NCBI GenBank assembly: GCA_044347755.1
Contig: JBIKUE010000004.1
Coordinates: 46,115-110,114, forward strand
Source of the DNA: M3007 sp044347755
GTDB taxonomy: Bacteria > Bacteroidota > Bacteroidia > Chitinophagales > Saprospiraceae
DNA length: 64,000 nucleotides
Direction of reading: 5' to 3'
A program made the position numbers and the translations under genes. The notes under the pieces are model-generated. The model saw nothing but the letters and a program-made list of their open reading frames with translations, searched no databases and was not told the DNA's origin. Below, in pieces: positions 60,086 to 64,000 of this stretch. How positions within the stretch are numbered: position 1 is the first letter of the stretch; every line of letters starts with the position of its first letter.

Positions 60086-62872
60086 TTAGTGAATAATTAC
60101 AAAAGAGGTCTGAATTGGGGTTAGATCCGATGCATTTGCACGAACATGATAGCTGCCGTTCGGCAGGTTGTTTAGATTGAAAGTTTGACCGTTATTGTAC
60201 AGTTGAGCATCGAGCAATGTAGTTAAATTACCATTACCCGGGTAAATTCGGATTCTGACCCCATTGGGATCTGTGGAATAAAAATCCTGCGTTTGATTTT
60301 GTACAATACGGATAGAAATTTGACCATTCGTTGGGTTGGGAGAAACCAGAATTTGACGGCCCTGTGTATTGCCTCCTCCTGGAGGCCCATTTGGGCAAAC
60401 GAAATAAGGCGACTCAAGGGTGAAAACATCGGTACCACAGTTATCCTGTACCGTAAATCTTAAGGATACAATACCAAACAAATTGGGTGTTTGCGGAATA
60501 ATTTCTGAAAAATCAAGCTCTATTCCATTACCGGTTACCGTTAAGCCTGTGTTGCTATCTGTAGCTACCCAACTAAGCGTCGTTTCGGAAGTATACTGTG
60601 GCCCATGCGCAGTAGCTTTATAAATCCATTGACAAAAATCAACTTCCGTAATTACTTGATATTCAGGCCGCTCACTGATGATGGGTTTTTTATAAGCAAA
60701 TGCACAATTGTCTTCAATGGTAATGGGTTGTGGCGGAACCCAATAAGGCAATGGCTGGCCTACATCAATATAGTGCCCTTCCGTTTCCTGAGCCACACCA
60801 TTATAAAATTGCTGTTTTTGAGTTTCCTCCGTAAAGGTGACGCCGATATACGAAGGTGTTTTCTCTGAATTGGCCGTTGCCGTAGTTGGATTACTCGTTG
60901 TACTGGAGAGACTGATATTGCTACTGCTTTCCCAGATAATATCCTTAAAAACAGTGGGTACCGGATTTGATTTTTTCAGAAGATACGCGGCAGAAGTTCC
61001 GGGACATAAAGTGGTGGGGCCTTCAATGTTATTTTCGCCAAGCAAATGCCCGGCAGGGGTGGGTTCTGGTCTGTCGGGATGGTAAAAAGGCGTTTGCTCC
61101 TCCGGAAAGCAAAGCATATAGGTATTGTACAGGGCCATGAAGTCTAACCCGTTGTATTGACGGGCTCGTCTATCATTCCAGGCCTGTTGATTGGGTGGCG
61201 GATAGCCGTAACCCTCCCAGCGCTGACCAATCCAATGGGGCGTATTGGCGCAGTTAAATTCTGGCCAGTCTTCAGGCCGATTATCATATCCAATTGGTTT
61301 AAAACATGGTCCATTGCAGGGTGCCGAGCAAAGCATTTCTTCGAACATAGCCTTTAGATCGGCATTGGCTTCATCGTCCATAATATTAGGTTCTCCCGGA
61401 TGGAGCAGGTCGTTCATCAGCAGTAGGATTTCCATTTTATCCTCAACACAGGCATCAATGATTTTTTGCTTTGCGATATCAGTGCCGAATGTGCCGATAT
61501 CAAAACCTACGCTCATAGCTTGCGCAAAAAAAGCACGTCTGCCATTTTTACGTCCCCATTTATTTCTATCAAAAATACCAACCTTGTGATCGTCGTCTCC
61601 TTCATTAATATAATTGTGCATGTACTCCAAACCTGCATAAGTCCATTGAAGATTTCCGCCAGCACACTCACCAAATTTGACGGATTTATAGCAACAGTCA
61701 TCATCTTCTGAGCCTGGCCAAAAAACATGTCTGGTGGTATTCTGGGGCAGTTTTACCAGGCCGTTGGATATCTCCTGCACAATGTTAAACGGATTATACA
61801 CCGTACCATCGCAGGTGGTTACCGTTGCCGTAGGAGGAATATACTGTTTTACCATGGCCAATCCTGTCATGATGGAGAAGGTCTGATCCTGGCTCAGAAA
61901 GTTTACTTTCTTTTCATTGTAACAAGCAGGACTAAAATTGGAATCACAGGGTGGCGATTGCGACATAGCAAATGCGCTTCCTACCAGATCGATATTCCAC
62001 TTGTCTTCGGATGCATCATGCATACCCTCCTGCTCTTGCACAGCATCTTCTCGCACATAAAAGCCGGAATATCCCGTCAAAATAGGTGTCCAAGGACACA
62101 TGGTTTTGCAGGGAATATCAAAGTGCCATTTAGCATCTCCAAAGGTACCTTTACACTGTTGATTATGATATTTTTCAGCGCAAAGGCAGGCATCCTCTGT
62201 ATAATGGTGATTGAATACCCAAATATCACAGTTTTCCGTTTCAACCCCGGCAGTAATTTCAGCATATCTGTCGCTTACCAAGCAATTTGCCGTAATATCC
62301 AACCGCCGATAGGCTTGTAAGGCTAAAAACAACTCTTCCAGCGTACGTTGTTGTTCCGCCAATTGCCCATTTTGCCCAAGTAAGGCATATTCAGTTGCCA
62401 GCGTTACCAAATACCAACCAATCTGGTGTGGGGTTTCAGAGCCGTATTCGAGGTAATTGTATTTATGTGGGCCTGAAGGGTCATAATAGGTAACTCCAGG
62501 CGATGGTCCCGCATCCGCACAATCTGGATCAAAAAACGGATTATTGGGTTCATTTCTGATTCTTTCATCCATACCGGTTCTTCCTCCATCCAGGTCAAGA
62601 TAAATACTGGTGGCGGGGAGACCGTATCCGTGCAATAGATCTGATCCACAAGAGATTTGTGAAAAATCAGACTCAGATCTGGTTATTCCGTTGCCAATAC
62701 AACCTTCCGGTTTGCGGTCAGACATTACGAAATGTTTGTTAAGGGTTTCCCGATATTGCCAATATTTGGCAGTCAAGGCCTCGTGAGAACATGGTTGTGA
62801 CAAGCCATTCTGAGCATAAAGCCAGACAAGAAGGCACACTAATTTAAACTGAAAACGTGCGTTTTGAGTCAT
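60086..62872 (-). CDS. Large T9SS-secreted protein of unknown function
   Basis: The protein has 928 residues. A signal peptide (about 1-25, LVCLLVWLYAQNGLSQ) is followed by a Cys- and Trp-rich domain of about 560 residues that looks mainly helical and has many conserved-looking acidic and aromatic residues; no enzyme family was recognised. Then come Ig/PKD-like beta domains (about 590-825) and a type IX sorting domain at the end (LVSPNPTNGQISIRI ... LPNGSYHVRANASD). It should be delivered to the surface. The many Cys suggest disulfides. Confidence 0.78.
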   Translation of the reverse strand: MTQNARFQFKLVCLLVWLYAQNGLSQPCSHEALTAKYWQYRETLNKHFVMSDRKPEGCIGNGITRSESDFSQISCGSDLLHGYGLPATSIYLDLDGGRTGMDERIRNEPNNPFFDPDCADAGPSPGVTYYDPSGPHKYNYLEYGSETPHQIGWYLVTLATEYALLGQNGQLAEQQRTLEELFLALQAYRRLDITANCLVSDRYAEITAGVETENCDIWVFNHHYTEDACLCAEKYHNQQCKGTFGDAKWHFDIPCKTMCPWTPILTGYSGFYVREDAVQEQEGMHDASEDKWNIDLVGSAFAMSQSPPCDSNFSPACYNEKKVNFLSQDQTFSIMTGLAMVKQYIPPTATVTTCDGTVYNPFNIVQEISNGLVKLPQNTTRHVFWPGSEDDDCCYKSVKFGECAGGNLQWTYAGLEYMHNYINEGDDDHKVGIFDRNKWGRKNGRRAFFAQAMSVGFDIGTFGTDIAKQKIIDACVEDKMEILLLMNDLLHPGEPNIMDDEANADLKAMFEEMLCSAPCNGPCFKPIGYDNRPEDWPEFNCANTPHWIGQRWEGYGYPPPNQQAWNDRRARQYNGLDFMALYNTYMLCFPEEQTPFYHPDRPEPTPAGHLLGENNIEGPTTLCPGTSAAYLLKKSNPVPTVFKDIIWESSSNISLSSTTSNPTTATANSEKTPSYIGVTFTEETQKQQFYNGVAQETEGHYIDVGQPLPYWVPPQPITIEDNCAFAYKKPIISERPEYQVITEVDFCQWIYKATAHGPQYTSETTLSWVATDSNTGLTVTGNGIELDFSEIIPQTPNLFGIVSLRFTVQDNCGTDVFTLESPYFVCPNGPPGGGNTQGRQILVSPNPTNGQISIRIVQNQTQDFYSTDPNGVRIRIYPGNGNLTTLLDAQLYNNGQTFNLNNLPNGSYHVRANASDLTPIQTSFVIIH

Positions 62873-62986
62873 ATTTTGGTGATTTTAAATGAAATATGCT
62901 TGTGAAAAGATTTAAGGATTCCTTTTTGCAGTACTACTGGCAAAAAATATGATTAGTAACGTCTTACTTTAAATTCGATCCTCCGG

Positions 62987-63637
62987 TTAAAAAGAAATGG
63001 TAAAATTGGTTGTATCATTCCGGATTATCGATACAAACTCATGGAATGGCAGGGTTTTAATGTCAAAAGGTAAAGAGCTCAAGCCCCAGTAAACACCAAC
63101 AGAGTTTTCAGAAGCCAAGTTTAATATTTGGGTTTTGGTATCAAATGGACCAATCAATAACGAGTCTTTTATGGCAATACCCTTGGAAAGAAAGTTCTCA
63201 AGATCTAAGGATGGGCTGTATACCCCAAAGTAAATAATACCAGGAGCATTTGTAGAGTTGCTAATGTTCAGCCTAAGCACACCATCAGTCGGTGTCATTA
63301 AAATTTCTACATTATTTTCTTTTGCCTGTGTTATTTGAGGAATACCAGGATTTGAATTTTTAGAAAGATACCCAATTTTCGTCACATCATAAATATACAC
63401 AGGCTCAATACTGATGAAATTAAACTGCCCCATTTGACTTGTTGTAACATATTCAAATGTAGTTGGATTCTGTATTGAATTTTTAGAAATCCTAAAGGAT
63501 ACACTTGCCCCCGGTATCGGTTCACCAGTGTATTTATCCAGGACTACACCATTGATCGTGGTTTCCTTGGGTTCCTTGTCGCATGTTATAAAGGATAAAG
63601 TCAAAAATAGAAGCCCGAGGATTCGAAAATGAAGCAT
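62987..63637 (-). CDS. Lipoprotein with carboxypeptidase regulatory-like domain
   Basis: The protein has 216 residues from the ATG at 63637 (MLHFRILGLLFLTLSFITC), which gives a signal ending in Cys 19 followed by Asp. The frame runs 44 codons further upstream, but that part crosses the promoter region. A carboxypeptidase-like beta-sandwich follows (about 30-115, TINGVVLDKYTGEPIPGASVSF), then a second beta domain of unknown type. Function unknown. Confidence 0.75.
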   Translation of the reverse strand: MLHFRILGLLFLTLSFITCDKEPKETTINGVVLDKYTGEPIPGASVSFRISKNSIQNPTTFEYVTTSQMGQFNFISIEPVYIYDVTKIGYLSKNSNPGIPQITQAKENNVEILMTPTDGVLRLNISNSTNAPGIIYFGVYSPSLDLENFLSKGIAIKDSLLIGPFDTKTQILNLASENSVGVYWGLSSLPFDIKTLPFHEFVSIIRNDTTNFTISF

Positions 63638-63660
63638 AATGGTATTAAATAGTGATATGA

Positions 63661-63668
63661 CAAAGGTA
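63661..63668 (-). promoter_or_regulatory. Candidate -7 box (TACCTTTG) of the lipoprotein gene
   Basis: On the minus strand TACCTTTG lies 23 nt before the ATG at 63637. A TTTG occurs upstream at 63685-63688, giving a 16-bp spacer, shorter than the usual 19-21. Its position also argues against the longer reading frame. Confidence 0.42.
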
Positions 63669-63782
63669 TAGTCAAAACCGGGAACAAAAAAGGAAGAATT
63701 TATGTCAAAAACGGGCGTATTAACGTAAAAAACGGAAAGAATTCCGCTGAGGATGTATCTTTCGGGCAAAAATTATCTCTAT

Positions 63783-63876
63783 ATGAACTTTGGTAAAGCA
63801 CTTAAAACGGTTCGGCTTGTAAAAGGTTTAAGTCAAAAAGAAGCAGCCGGTCTTTTGCACATGGATGATCGCACGC
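63783..63876 (+). pseudogene. 5' fragment of an XRE-type helix-turn-helix regulator, cut by an insertion sequence
   Basis: From the ATG at 63783 the frame reads as the first helices of an XRE-type DNA-binding domain (MNFGKALKTVRLVKGLSQKE and AAGLLHMDDRT). The homology stops abruptly at about 63876, where the sequence changes to an insertion-sequence end. The frame then runs on for about 30 unrelated codons. The rest of the gene must lie beyond the element, outside the window. Confidence 0.65.
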
Positions 63877-64000
63877 GGCTTTGTTGCATGAATCTTGTTG
63901 GAAGCCAGATTTTCCCTATCCCGTTTAGGCCTCAAGCGACTTTCACAGATTTAGGAGCGGCTATTTGAATAAATTTATTCAGGACGGCAGCCTTAACTGC
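63877..64000. mobile_element. End of an insertion sequence (IS4/IS5-like), running off the window
   Basis: GGCTTTGTTGCATGAATC at 63877 resembles the terminal inverted repeat of IS5-group elements such as IS903 (GGCTTTGTTG start). It begins exactly where the XRE homology ends. The minus strand inside carries the last codons of a transposase-like frame. The other end and any target duplication are outside the window. Confidence 0.6.
63932..64000 (-). CDS. C-terminal end of a probable transposase (5' part outside window)
   Basis: On the minus strand 22 codons are open from the window edge to a TGA at 63932-63934, ending VLNKFIQIAAPKSVKVA. The distance of the stop from the presumed IS end (55 bp) and the N-K-x6-P-K-S-V pattern fit the end of an IS5-group transposase, but the fragment is too short to prove the family. 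Confidence 0.45.
   Translation of the reverse strand, partial: AVKAAVLNKFIQIAAPKSVKVA

Overview
The window is a piece of a Bacteroidota chromosome, most likely from a Saprospira-like lineage (Haliscomenobacter or Lewinella relatives); this placement is inference. Signs seen in the sequence: secreted proteins ending in type IX secretion (T9SS) sorting domains, TonB-dependent receptors with carboxypeptidase-like N-terminal domains, an ECF sigma/FecR pair, the bacillithiol enzyme BshC, a Rho factor with a long charged insertion, TAnnTTTG-type promoters, few Shine-Dalgarno sites, and many intergenic palindromes and short tandem repeats. No rRNA, tRNA, CRISPR array or prophage was seen.

Layout. 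1-7 kb: the end of a coiled-coil protein, an FeS/FAD oxidoreductase of the GltD type, a MacB-like permease and an Oar-like TonB receptor. 7-16 kb: an acyltransferase, a DUF2752 membrane protein, bshC, a LolC/E-like permease, an M28 peptidase and a GH25 lysozyme. 16-28 kb: a thioredoxin-like membrane protein, two large T9SS cargo proteins (one cut by an in-frame TGA), rho, serS and a T9SS agmatine-deiminase-like protein. 28-33 kb: a Crp/Fnr regulator, an ECF sigma factor with FecR anti-sigma factor but no TonB receptor beside it, a helical-repeat protein and a small secreted peptide. 33-43 kb: an M16 peptidase, a double-ATPase peptide ABC protein, a MITE-like element, folE, a double CbbX-type AAA+ protein and an outer-membrane barrel. 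43.5-57 kb: the assimilatory sulfate-reduction operon. 57-64 kb: a GNAT enzyme, a SusA-like amylase, more secreted proteins, and an XRE regulator cut by an insertion sequence at the window edge.

The main result is the control region of the sulfate operon (43,580-43,980). A TTG-N21-TAAGTTTG promoter is followed by two leader peptides in series. Each is exactly 30 codons long and has a run of six cysteine codons at codons 10-15 or 11-16. Each is followed by a perfect intrinsic terminator. In both leaders a 7-nt segment lying 12-14 nt after the last Cys codon can pair with the 5' arm of the downstream terminator. This is the layout expected of tandem cysteine-responsive transcription attenuators. 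Downstream, in one direction, lie a DUF4395 membrane protein, cysH, cysD, cysN, uroporphyrinogen-III methyltransferase, cysJ, a TonB receptor, a DUF2490 protein, cysI, and a fusion of siroheme synthase with a TauE-type exporter. Together these take sulfate to sulfide, make the siroheme that CysI needs, and probably handle uptake or export of sulfur compounds.

A second theme is repetitive DNA. Long perfect hairpins lie between several gene pairs, a 31-bp tandem array lies downstream of rho, and short G-rich tandem repeats overlap the stop codons of two genes.
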